This document shows positions 10,555 through 19,641 of a stretch of 64,000 bases of DNA, piece by piece. The stretch spans positions 248,001-312,000 of the forward strand of contig JAPZLL010000010.1 of the NCBI GenBank assembly GCA_036250225.1, read 5' to 3'. The position numbers and the translations under genes are program-made. Position 1 is the stretch's first letter. Each line of letters opens with the position of its first letter. The stretch is from Cercophora sp. LCS_1 (Eukaryota; Ascomycota; Sordariomycetes; Sordariales; Lasiosphaeriaceae). The notes beneath the pieces are model-generated. The model made no database searches, was not told where the DNA came from, and saw only the letters and a program-made list of their open reading frames with translations.

Positions 10555-11470
10555 CAGGTCCGCCGATGAGGTCCCCGCGTGCCATTCGGACTCTCGATAA
10601 GATTTATGCGGCTGCGTGCTGCCCTCGGATTGGCCCTCGATTATTCCGTCCAGCATTATCTGTGGTGTTTCTGGGACGGCGGTTCTTTTCTTTCCGGGGT
10701 GGACTGGCTGTGTGCTCGTGGTCTTGGCTGCTTGAGCTCGCTGGTCCTCGGTTTTTCTGGTTCAGGGGTGGGATTTTGTAAAACATCTGTATCATGTCGC
10801 AGTTTGTATCATTACTAGACTGCATGGTGTAGATGTCGCTGTCGTCGGGGCATGGTTGGTTTCCTTTGTTATTTGGTTGTCATATATATGTTGCGCAATA
10901 GACTGGCCAGTCTTGAACTTCCTTCTCTTCCGGGTATTCGAGGGGGCAAAACGTGCTTGTAACCAAATTGTATGTTCAGGGAGGTGCTACATCCTTGGTA
11001 CCAGGTCTCTGACATGATAAATGATTCACATAGAATAGTCAACGAGGTGTTCGTATTTTGAAAAGGAGTAAGTGTTGCACCCAATTGCTTTAGTTGATGA
11101 CGAAATACCCAAGGGTTTTATGGGGAAGGCATTATGGCTTTATTCAATGCATAGCATTATCCAACGTGCCCATTCAGACTTCTTGAAGTGGCATCAACCA
11201 CATTAAAAGTGCTGATTTCTTTTTACCAAGCTGTCGCAGCTATCTGTCAAGGGAGCTACGTTTTTGGTTACACCATTTCGCTTTCTTGTGTACACGTAGC
11301 TGCGGTGACCTGAAGGATGTCCGTCATTATAAAAAGCCGCCATTCGTTTTGAACAGGCTTCAACACTTTCTAAAAAGGCATCAAAACGCGTATTGGTCAA
11401 CCTCTCTGTGCTGCTATTTGTACTGGCCCTCGCTGTTTCATACTTCAGACGCTGTTCGAACCCCAGCGGT
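10555..11470. other. intergenic region including left arm of the GIY-YIG cassette
   Basis: No supported coding sequence. The stretch contains the left inverted repeat (separate entry) and the region downstream of the GIY-YIG gene. Confidence 0.5.
10852..10990 (+). repeat. left inverted-repeat arm of the GIY-YIG cassette
   Basis: This segment matches, in reverse complement and with a few mismatches and small indels, the arm at 12065-12186. Shared blocks include ATGGTTGGTTT at the outer end, TTATTTGGTTGT, TATATGTTGCGCAATAGA, a perfect 14-bp palindrome AGACTGGCCAGTCT (10900-10913) and AACGTGCTTGTAAC. The two arms face each other around a 1.3-kb unit with a nuclease-like gene. No target-site duplication is evident at the outer ends. 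Confidence 0.8.
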
Positions 11471-12034
11471 TCATATCCATAATGTGGCCGAGTGTGCCTT
11501 GGACAGCCTGCAACAACTCGACGTCGCTTGGTTGTGGTACAGAAAATTATTCGTGTTCCCTGGTCCCTTGCTCCGACCGCTCGGGCGCGGGCCTCGAACG
11601 ACATTGAACAGAGTCATCCCTAAGCCTTCCGACAAGATGCTGTGGCTGAAACCCCTCGGATCGGCGTAACTGTACAACGCGATGGGCTTGAAAAATAACT
11701 CGACTCCTTCCCGGCCAGCGAACTCGTAAAACCTTCGACAGCCAGCGATCTTCCTTGGTGGCTTGCCATCGCGGGGTCTCTGTATCTCCGAGAGGTGTTG
11801 GCCAATGCGCGTCTTGATGCCGCCTCGCTTGTTGACAGCAGAACCGATGTAGATACCGACCTTATATGAAATGTCGTCAATGAGGGTGGTGGGGTATTGC
11901 GGATTCACATCCATCTTCTTGATGCAGATGGCGAGATAGCAGCCTTGCAGGTCTCTGTCCTGCACCAAGTCCTGCATCGGCGGAAGTTCCAACAGGTCGG
12001 CGACGGTCAACTTCTCGCGGCCAAGTACCTTCAT
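11471..12034 (-). CDS. GIY-YIG-type nuclease-like protein
   Basis: A single exon of 187 residues; the start has a good CCACCATGA context. Residues 31-33 (GCY, preceded by DLQ) and 62-64 (YIG, in YKVGIYIGSA) are the paired signature of a GIY-YIG nuclease fold. Arg76 and His80 follow in GIKTRIGQH, and candidate metal-ligand glutamates are at 104 and 111. The C-terminus is basic and Ser-rich. By family the protein would nick or cut DNA. The first motif is GCY rather than GIY and the catalytic Glu cannot be assigned by eye, so activity is uncertain. The gene sits between inverted repeats, and its 5' end is duplicated at 13349-13430. Confidence 0.75.
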   Translation of the reverse strand: MKVLGREKLTVADLLELPPMQDLVQDRDLQGCYLAICIKKMDVNPQYPTTLIDDISYKVGIYIGSAVNKRGGIKTRIGQHLSEIQRPRDGKPPRKIAGCRRFYEFAGREGVELFFKPIALYSYADPRGFSHSILSEGLGMTLFNVVRGPRPSGRSKGPGNTNNFLYHNQATSSCCRLSKAHSATLWI

Positions 12035-12064
12035 GGTGGCGTTTGGTACACCACTTTAGGATAT

Positions 12065-12186
12065 GGACCTCTCCCGGAGCATATTATTGTTACAAGCACG
12101 TTTGCCCCGAAGACAAGGAAGTTTAAGACTGGCCAGTCTATTGCGCAACATATATAACAACCAAATAACAGAGAAAACCAACCATT
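12065..12186 (-). repeat. right inverted-repeat arm of the GIY-YIG cassette
   Basis: Reverse-complement partner of 10852-10990, with the same palindrome AGACTGGCCAGTCT at 12126-12139. It begins about 30 nt upstream of the GIY-YIG start codon, so it probably holds that gene's promoter. Its outer end abuts directly the truncated gene copy at 12187-12440. Confidence 0.8.
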
Positions 12187-12440
12187 GGCGCGACACCTAG
12201 TCTGACGCCACCGCCAGGGCGAAAGGTCCTTGCTGCCATCTTTGCTGTTATGGGTTATTGTGTCGGTTTGCCTTTCGGTAAAAACCCACGCCCAATCGTG
12301 TTGGTGATTTTCGGTGTTGGCAGTCTGGTGCTGAAATAGGTTGTGTGGGCTTATCTTTCGATAAAAACCCAACCCTAATCGTGTTGGTGATGGAAAAACT
12401 CATCAACACACTCGAGATTGATGGATCATCTTTCGTTGTC
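12187..12440 (-). pseudogene. truncated inverted copy of the promoter and first codons of the 17073 gene
   Basis: On the minus strand the start codon at 12239-12237 opens a frame beginning MAART, with RLGVAPM a few codons on; the gene at 17073 begins MAARI, with RLGVEP at the same place. The similarity runs upstream for about 200 nt on both sides, through two hairpins and a GTGTTGATGAG motif. Coding similarity stops after about 18 codons, exactly where the cassette arm starts. It is therefore a broken duplicate, in inverted orientation relative to its partner. The hairpins are at about 12261-12288 and 12343-12371. Confidence 0.75.
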
Positions 12441-12712
12441 CTCTTCCTCTTGGGAGTGGATCGTTGCTTAGGCACACCCGTTATTGTCAAAACAGTACAA
12501 CGGCATTACAGGCCCCGTTACTACCGGTTAAGCGGACCGCGGTCTACGCAGTAATTAGAGCGGACGCCATCTAACTCGCCAACCTCGATTAGGGGCGATG
12601 CAGAGCAGTCTTTGCAGCGCCCTATCAAGCGTTAGCGTGTGGAGCCTAGCCTGGTACAAGAGATAGATGAATTGGAAGAACCTCTAAAGGTGATTTTTGC
12701 AAGTATGTTATT

Positions 12713-13345
12713 GTGCCCGTAATGTGCTGCTCAGTGATCGACTCGAAACCAGCAACCCGGCGCCAAAGGCGCAACATCACTCTCGCCGCGCGTAAGGAAA
12801 AACGTGCCAGGTCCCGCAGTCCAGAACAGCGTCAGCCCTATTATGCCGATGAAGACAGCGAGTATCAGCACTGTTCGTCGGACGAGGATAACTGCGATGA
12901 TGACGAGGTCAGCGATGATGAGTTCGGCGACGAGGAGCTCAGTCTCGGTGAGCTCGGCTATGATGAACTCGACGATGGGCGTCTTGATGTCACGTTCAAC
13001 GATCCTGAGTTGGACGGGTTCATCCTGAACACTGATGATAATGATGATGGCTGGCTCGAAGAGGAGGAAGTAGACAGCCATGACTATGGCTCGAGCAGCC
13101 CCGACCAGGATACCGGCGCTTCCGATGCTAACGCCACGTGTCCGACGAGTGGCCTCTCTCCGGGCGACAGGGCCAACGCCAATTGCTTTCTAGAACGACT
13201 GACGTCCCTTGTTGCCGACTTAGGCCAGTATTCCCGTCAGAAGCTCAGAGATCTGGCGGACCTTGGCATGGTCAGAGGGAACGTGTATATGTTTACCAAC
13301 GCGAAGCCCGAGTTCTTCGTCGACGGAATGATCACTGATCGATGA
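12713..13345 (+). CDS. acidic low-complexity ORF, possible gene or exon
   Basis: An open frame of 210 residues; an in-frame ATG at 12722 is an alternative start. A short basic segment (KEKRARSRS) is followed by a long Asp/Glu-rich repeat-like region with DE-containing units around residues 45-120. A non-acidic C-terminal part (ERLTSLVADLGQYSRQKLRD) looks helical. No domain is recognised. It ends 24 nt before the start codon of a truncated GIY-YIG copy, so the two may once have been exons of a single gene or neighbours in one duplicated unit. Coding status is uncertain because low-complexity acidic ORFs can arise by chance in GA-rich DNA. Confidence 0.45.
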   Translation: MPVMCCSVIDSKPATRRQRRNITLAARKEKRARSRSPEQRQPYYADEDSEYQHCSSDEDNCDDDEVSDDEFGDEELSLGELGYDELDDGRLDVTFNDPELDGFILNTDDNDDGWLEEEEVDSHDYGSSSPDQDTGASDANATCPTSGLSPGDRANANCFLERLTSLVADLGQYSRQKLRDLADLGMVRGNVYMFTNAKPEFFVDGMITDR

Positions 13346-13348
13346 TCA

Positions 13349-13430
13349 GTGGTGTACCAAACCCCGCCATGGAGGTGCTTGGTCGCCAGAAGTTAGCCGT
13401 CGCCGACCTGTTGGAAATCCCGCCGACGGG
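13349..13430 (+). pseudogene. relic of the GIY-YIG gene start
   Basis: From the pre-start GTGTACCAAAC to codon 20, this matches the GIY-YIG gene at 12034: MEVLGRQKLAVADLLEIPP here against MKVLGREKLTVADLLELPP there. After that the frame runs into unrelated sequence with no GIY-YIG motif. It is a 5' fragment on the opposite strand. Confidence 0.8.
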
Positions 13431-13544
13431 AGGAACAAAGACGGGGAGTTGGGTGAACGACAGCCAAGGACATGGGGTTCAACGTCGCGAGGTGGATGTG
13501 AGGGAAATGAAAGCTCGGGTAGCGATTTTGGTGATGTTTGAAGA

Positions 13545-13610
13545 AAGTGGCGAGGAGGATTTGACAGAGGTAGATAGAAAATGATGACATCATCTCTGTG
13601 GGGAGTGCTT
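13545..13610 (+). repeat. relic of the 3' end of the zinc-finger gene at 31072 (copy 1)
   Basis: The segment coding for EEDLTEVDRK-stop, followed by CATCATCTCTGTGGGGAGTGCT, resembles both the end of the zinc-finger gene (LRGDLTWADRQQ-stop, minus strand) and the copy at 15825-15900. About 60 nt are alignable. Confidence 0.55.
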
Positions 13611-14061
13611 TGTGGACCACGCCACGCGAAGGCCTGATGGAGAGTGGGCGCAGAGAAATTTCCGCACCTTTTCCTCACCACTACAATACATCACAACAAT
13701 CTGTCGCGTCTTTGAGCACACGTAACGTCGGCCCACGAATTGCCGACACCCTCAAAAATCCATCGCCGCGTCCTTCGATACCAAGTAGTCGTCTTCCACC
13801 TCTTGGGAGTGGGTGCTGCGAAAGCACACCTGCATTTTCCCACCACGACATCTTCCGACGTCGTTCGCGGTTCTCTTCCTCTTGAAAGTACACATCTACA
13901 CAACTTCGCCAAGATCATCGCAAGGTTCGAGTAGAGCAAACCTCGGCCCGACTGTATTGCGGGTATGCACCTTGACATCACCAAGCGTTCTGCCCTAACT
14001 CTGCCCACAGTCATTTTCTCCTTTTTTGTTCGCAAGATCAGCCCCGCCATCCTGACTAGCA

Positions 14062-15298
14062 ATGGAGGGGTTTCTCAAAGCTCTGTCGCCAGATGACGCT
14101 GCCATGGCCGACTACGTCGCAACACACCATTGGGGAGAGCTGCGGGATACGCTCCAGAAGATGATTTCTGACATTGACACCATCCGGACTATAGTATCCG
14201 ACGACCCAGAAGTGGCACCAGTCACCGAATATATCACGGACATCGACATACGCCACGCGCTTGTTGAGAGAATCAGAGCCCTGGGTCGACAGCTCGAGCC
14301 CGGTGCCCTACACGATCACGTCAATGCCACGATGCTAGGAGTGTTCATGGTTGCTCCCGTGGACGAGCTCCAGCGGTTCGTGACAGAGTGCGAAAACTGC
14401 CCAAATGGAACATTGGGCATCCTCCGCGATACCAATGTAGCTGCGCCCCTGGCTCTGAGAGCGTGTACGTATAATTTCCTCTGTCTTCATTTTCTTATTC
14501 CGACTGACGTGTCTCCAGTCCTCCCGACAGGCGGCCCCAACTCGGCGAATGGGCCTGCCGCGTCTCGTCCAACTAGCAAGAAAGATCGGCATGCATTCGC
14601 TAAGAAGGTACGTGGTCTAAGCCATTGGGTGTAATGGAGTCCTAACACAACAATAGACCAAACTCCGCAACGCGGATTTATGCGTTTTTACTGGTTTCAC
14701 AGACCCCCACGCCGCCCATATTTTCCCCTACGCGACATCCCGGGACCGGGACTTCTACAACTTAAACTCGCTGTTGCTGCGATCATGGGGTCTCGACCAG
14801 TACAACAGATGGGCCGCGCAATACGGAGATCTTTCTACAACGGACTCAAGAAAGAACGGAATAACAATGTCTTCCCATCTTCACACCTGGTTCGATTCGG
14901 CTCAATTTGCCCTGAAGCCCATGAGACATCTTGCACCAGACGACAGGACCGTCGTCGTCCAGTGGCATTGGCTAAAGGCACCCAAGTTCGAGCCCAAGAA
15001 AAAAATACACCGCGGGGACTCTACCGATGCAATTTTCCAATATTGTGGATTTAGGGACAGGGACTGGGGCACACATGGTCTGGCCCATCGCGAAAGCGGT
15101 ATCAGAATACGTACCGGTCAAATCTTCAGAATAACGGGGGGCAAGCCGGAAGATGTGCCGAGCTGGGATTTGCTCGAACTGTCCTGGAATCTTCTGCGTG
15201 TCGCTGCGATCTGTGGGGCGGCAGACGTTGACGACGACTACTGGGACGAATCCGATGACGACGACGAGTCGTGCATTGGTGTCGAGACAGACGCATAG
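14062..15298 (+). CDS. HNH_2-type nuclease-domain protein
   Basis: Three exons (14062-14464, 14519-14607, 14657-15298) give 377 residues. Both introns start with GTACGT and end in AG. The C-terminal half carries the fungal HNH_2 signature: CVFTG at about 173-177, the AAHIFP histidine at about 185, then a WGLD segment and HLHTWFDSAQFALKP. This is the usual CxxTG...AHIxP...LHxxFDxxxFxLxP pattern. The N-terminal half is helical and of unknown role, and the C-terminus ends in an Asp/Glu-rich tail. By family these are metal-dependent nucleases of unknown cellular role, multiplied in accessory regions of fungal genomes. It shares an island with a GIY-YIG gene and a helicase remnant. Confidence 0.85.
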
Positions 15299-16859
15299 AG
15301 CGTTTCTCAAGCGGCTACCAACCCACAAGCCATCGCCACCGCAGAGGCACCTGCAACCAGTGAACATGGTTCTGTTTCGGTGGATGAGGTATATGAAGCT
15401 GTGGTCTCTGACCCGGGAGCTGGCATCGCAGTTGGTGGTCAAGAAGAGGGAGGGGAAAGAAGCGCCGAGAGTGAGTGCAGCCGGGATCGGAAAAAACGGG
15501 GCGACTAGGAATCGCATCGGGGTATCCGCGGGACAATAAGCAACCTTATCAGCGCAATGCTCGACTCGAAGCCCGGCGGCTCGTTGCGAGACAAGTTCAG
15601 GGCCATGCGCCCAAACACGTCCACAACAACCGTGGACGCTCGACCAAAAACGTTCGTCGCGCCCGCTTCTCGCCCCAAGCAGAAACGTGGGTCTCTCTCG
15701 GGGTTATTTACTTTCCCCAAGGCTAGAGGTTCAAACTAGAATGGTGATAGGCCATGGCTGTGTTTTTGGCGAGAGAGTGGTGAGGGGGGAGAGGGCCAGT
15801 AATAAGTAATAGGGAGTGTTTGACTGTTGGGTGGCCAGGAGGCTGAGAGGAAATTTGACTTTGGTAAATAGATGGCAATGATATCATCTCTCTGGGCAGT
15901 GCTCTGCTCCCAAGAGCCAGCGGCGGCTCCCGAACCCGAGCGGGGCCGGTCGGCCTCGTTCAGGTCTGGGATCTGGGGCGAAAAATGGCTGAAGAAACGG
16001 GGCCACACGCCCGGAGCTTTTGCAACTCCATAAAAGTTCCGGGCCACATGAGTTTTGAGCGGGTAATCGTCAGCCACACCCTCAAACCCAACATTATCGC
16101 AATACACATACCGTATCGCTAGCCCGCACAAGTGAGTCCCCCACTCATTACATTGGTGCGGGGAGGAAGGTGCAAAGTGCGCTGCAACTTCCTCGATCTA
16201 AACGTCTGGGGGCCCCACCCTGGTTGCAGGTATGTGATCCGAACTTGCAAGAACCTCGATGTCCGAAAATTTTTATCCTCTTGCCATTCGGCAGGCCCAA
16301 AGACAAGGGAAAGGGTAGACAATCCTGCATTTCCCAGGTTTTGCCACCAAAATGTGGAAGATCTTGGGTATTTCGTGATGGTATTCCCAGTGACAGTCAC
16401 ATATCGTGCGGCTTTGCAAGTTCATTCTGTTCTATCTGCTCCTTCCTCAACATGTATCCTCGCACTAGGGCTTCAGCAGACCTGAACTAGCCCCAAGTGG
16501 CTGCCCCGCTGAATGGGTATAAATAGGTACCCACCCACTCTCCCCCCCGTGTCTTGAAGCTCTTTTTTTTCTCCTCAGCAACCTTCTCTCCGTTACCATC
16601 TCCGGAGTCTCACACTCCTCAGCCCACCTCGACGCATCGGTCTATGCCATCATTGTCATTGATCAAACGCTTTTCCTGTCCTTACCCCGACGGTATGTTT
16701 ACAGTACACCTACTTTGGAGTGGTCCTCCAGTCGGACTCACACACGTTCTTGGAACCTGTCCCCTACGCCCCGAGGCTTGGGCTTACTCGGTCCCCTCGC
16801 AACCGCATACCGAAGTGCAGTTATGTACGCTTCAGATCAGTAGCTGATTTACAAATCAT
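15299..16859. other. gene-poor stretch of the island
   Basis: There are several short frames but no recognisable family. A strong TATAAATAG box at 16518-16526, a CT-rich leader and an ATG at 16644 followed by a GTATGT donor at about 16693 suggest a transcription unit, but no convincing second exon was found. The zinc-finger relic at 15825-15900 also lies here. Confidence 0.4.
15825..15900 (+). repeat. relic of the 3' end of the zinc-finger gene at 31072 (copy 2)
   Basis: The block GGTGGCC, GAGGCTGAGAGGA, ATTTGACTT, ATAGA, CAAT, CATCT matches, in order and spacing, the last codons and 3' flank of the gene at 31072-31962, which is on the opposite strand. The same block downstream of the stop also resembles the copy at 13545. 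Confidence 0.65.
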
Positions 16860-17072
16860 TGCTATAGCGTCGTTATTACCAAAAGCTGCTCGCGATCCAC
16901 CGATCTCGGGTGTGTTGATGAGTTCTTGCATTATCAACACCATTGGGGTGGGCCTTGTTGCGAAACAAGCCCACATTACCCATTTCAGCACCGCCGATAC
17001 GATTCACCACCAACACGATTGCGAGTGGGTTTTGTTGAAAAACAACCCACACAATAACCCATCATAGCAAAG
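16860..17072 (+). promoter_or_regulatory. duplicated promoter segment with paired hairpins
   Basis: Inverted-orientation partner of 12240-12440. It holds two hairpins: GTGGGCCTTGTT / AACAAGCCCAC at about 16948-16974, and TGGGTTTTGTT / AACAACCCA at 17026-17049. The partner hairpins have stems TTATC/GATAA and TTGCC/GGTAA in the same places, so base changes in one arm are matched in the other. The last hairpin ends 24 nt before the start codon at 17073. Confidence 0.7.
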
Positions 17073-18121
17073 ATGGCAGCGAGGATCGCTCAACCGAGTA
17101 GTGGCATCAGACTAGGTGTTGAGCCACTATTTAGCGACCGTGCTGGAGCCAACACCATAGTTCGAGGGTCTGACGGGAGGGAGTTTGCCGTCCCCGCGGC
17201 GATTGTCAACATGTCGGCGGCCAACCGCAGGAACTCTGAGCCTGCCATCCTCAGGGCTATACTCCACCACTGTCTGGGGTTAATTTCAACCGAAGATCTC
17301 CAGTCGTTCGCCACAGGAACACTTGAGCAGTTTCTGATGGACCAAGATTTCCGGGCAGAACTATCCTCTGCTAGAGGGTACCGTTCTGTGTTGGATGCCT
17401 GTCGCCATGGTGGCGTTCCCAATCCCATCCACGTTTTGGGGCTCAGATTATGTTCTTCGGGGAAAACAGAAACCTCCTAAGACTCATCAGACCCAATCAC
17501 GAATGGATGATAAATACGCAGAACTGGGTCACTTCACGCGATGGCCGATTCATTCGGAGGCTGGGAAGTTCAAATGGTTCATGGATCGCCCTCGATAGAG
17601 TGACGTCCCGAGCCTCTTTTGCAAAGCGACTGCGACCGAATAAGGACAGGGAACCACCCTTATATATCATCTGCGGCCACGACATCTTTGTCCGACAAAC
17701 ACACGCGGATGGTATCGAATTCGAAGCAACGGAGGAGGAGATGAGACTATGCGACGACAAACGGGTTTGGGATGAGAATGTGAAGGGCCCCTACAAATGG
17801 AGGTTCATGACAGACGAACCGGCGCCCCATGAAGTTCGAGTCTTCGGCAACCCTCGCTGGTCGTCCAGCTTTTCGTGGGTCGGCACCGCGGTTCAGAAGA
17901 TGATGGCCCATCCCGGACAAACATTCATCGCAGGGCTCCTTGTCGCCAGCGGACTCTGCGCCGTGAGTTTCCCTGGTTCCTCGGTGGTCGGGAACAACGG
18001 GAAGTCCGAAGCCCCTGCCCACTGCAGCTGGAGCGATACCAAATGTGACCTAGGCGACGGGCTCCATTTGATCACCGACATCATGCAGCATAGGGTCGAT
18101 CGAGATCGATCGCAAGCTTAG
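17073..18121 (+). CDS. island protein with possible FHA-like segment and C-terminal hydrophobic helix
   Basis: Two overlapping frames (17073-17480 and 17447-18121) can be joined by an intron with donor GTGTTG at 17388 and acceptor CTCAG ending at 17446, giving 329 residues. The alternative is a frameshifted gene; the donor and branch site are weak. The second part contains VTSRDGRFIRRLGSSNGSWI and, further on, GHDIFV, reminiscent of the SxNGT...GD turns of FHA phosphopeptide-binding domains. A hydrophobic stretch near the end (TFIAGLLVASGLCAV) could span a membrane. The start codon and promoter are duplicated at 12187-12440. The family is not recognised, and the FHA suggestion is an inference. 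Confidence 0.5.
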
Positions 18122-18270
18122 GGGGGGCCAACTCGTCTTCGTCAACAGCGAGACACCAACGAGGAGATGGACACACAGTTCGCAGATGTGTACGAGTACA
18201 GGCTCGCTGGGGGGCGCCGGGTGGATAGAGAGTACTGCCCTGCGAGGAGGGATGGGCTCCGCGAACAGCT

Positions 18271-19641
18271 ATGATTGAGGGAACCATTGCGGCTACCAAC
18301 CTAGCGATCAGAATATACAAGCTTACCGTGCAAGTCAGTCAACATACTGACAGGGGTTGTTTGCCGGTCATCATTCGCGGCTACAACCCTAGGACGGAGG
18401 TACAAGCTTTTACCTCCTTCGCTGCGGAGGAGTGGACAGAGGACATGGCGAAGAAAAAGGGCGGCATGAAACCCGACCCTTACCAGTCTAGCACGTGGGA
18501 GTATTGGCTGTCGCCTGCCTTTTGGCTTTTCACGGCCATCAAGTGCAATGGCGACCAAGCCGGGCTGCCCCTACCTCCGAAACTGCTGGCCGTCCGAGAG
18601 ACGGCTCAGAACGACCCGAAGTTTGCCGGGTTGCTTCAATATTTCAACGGCGAAATCGAGCACTTCGGTCAAGTGCGTGGTCCTGGTGGGAGGCGTGGCG
18701 AGGGCCTGGTCGGCGAACTGTTGTCTCTGATCGTCGACGCTGCGGATGCCCTCGTCACGACTCCCCATATGTATGGAGAGCCCCTATACATTGGCTTCCG
18801 GGACAACATCGCAAGAGGTATCGCTCTCAACGAGGCCGGAGCTATGAAGCAACAGGATGTCATTCTTGCCATGGATCGTGGCCTTCGTCCTTGCCTTCTC
18901 GGAGGCGATGAAAAGCAATTGACTCCAACGGTCATGACGCATGCCAAGAGGGATACAATCACGGAGAAGCCCCTCAACATGTTTGCCAGCTTCGCAAAGA
19001 TCTCGGTACTTGAGCACCTCAAGCGCACGTCCTACCCATTCATTATGCTATCGACGCAGTATCGAATCGTCAATGGTGGATTCGACGTGGCTCTGGACGT
19101 CTGCTATCCAGAGTTCAAGGCCAACTTCAAGTATGGGCCGACTACCAGCCTGAAGAACCACCCAAAGGCAACCAAGGTTGAGGCATGGGCCAGCACTGCC
19201 CTCGGTGCAACACGTTCACCAAGGGGTAAAGTTTTGCCGCTGTTCCTCAACTGCCCAGGGATATGTTACCAGTCGGAATCCTGGTCTCGCTTCAATTATG
19301 ACCAATGCGACAGGGCAGGCCTTCTCGTGGACAACCTGTTGGGGTCTGGTCTGGGTATTACCGCAGGGGATATCGGCATCATCACCCCGTACAGGGCTAA
19401 CATGGAAGTGATGGAGGGTGTACTTGCAAGAGGTGACCCCGCCGACCACCCAAGCCGGCGAAATGTTCAGGTCGATACCGCAGACTCCTTCCAGGGGTGC
19501 GAGCGGTCCATCGTCATCTTCGTTTTGACGGTCAATTCCGTCAAAGGCCCCCAGTTCGTCGCTGATCCGCATAGGATCTGTCTAGACCTGAGCCGTCATC
19601 GGGACTTTCTGTTCGTCATTGGAGATCTGGATACTTGCTAG
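18271..19641 (+). pseudogene. UPF1-like superfamily-1 helicase remnant lacking motif I
   Basis: A 456-residue frame carries SF1 helicase motifs in order: motif Ia-like AATNLAI, motif II as NEAG, motif III GGDEKQLTP, motif IV LSTQYRI, IGIITPYRANMEVM, motif V VDTADSFQG, and motif VI LSRHRDFLFVIGD. The Walker A loop that should precede motif Ia is absent; in this frame a stop lies about 45 nt upstream of the ATG, and no exon with GxxGxGKT was found upstream. The Walker B aspartate is replaced by Asn (NEAG instead of DEA-). The protein could not bind and hydrolyse ATP in the normal way, so it is a truncated copy or a non-catalytic derivative. Confidence 0.7.

Noticed and set aside
11445..11475. 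TTCGAAC loop in a short stem resembling a tRNA T arm
   Set aside because: No D arm, anticodon arm or acceptor stem in the flanks.
16554..16847. possible gene after the TATAAATAG box at 16518
   Set aside because: A plausible first exon and donor were seen but no second exon with coding character; only noted under the intergenic entry.
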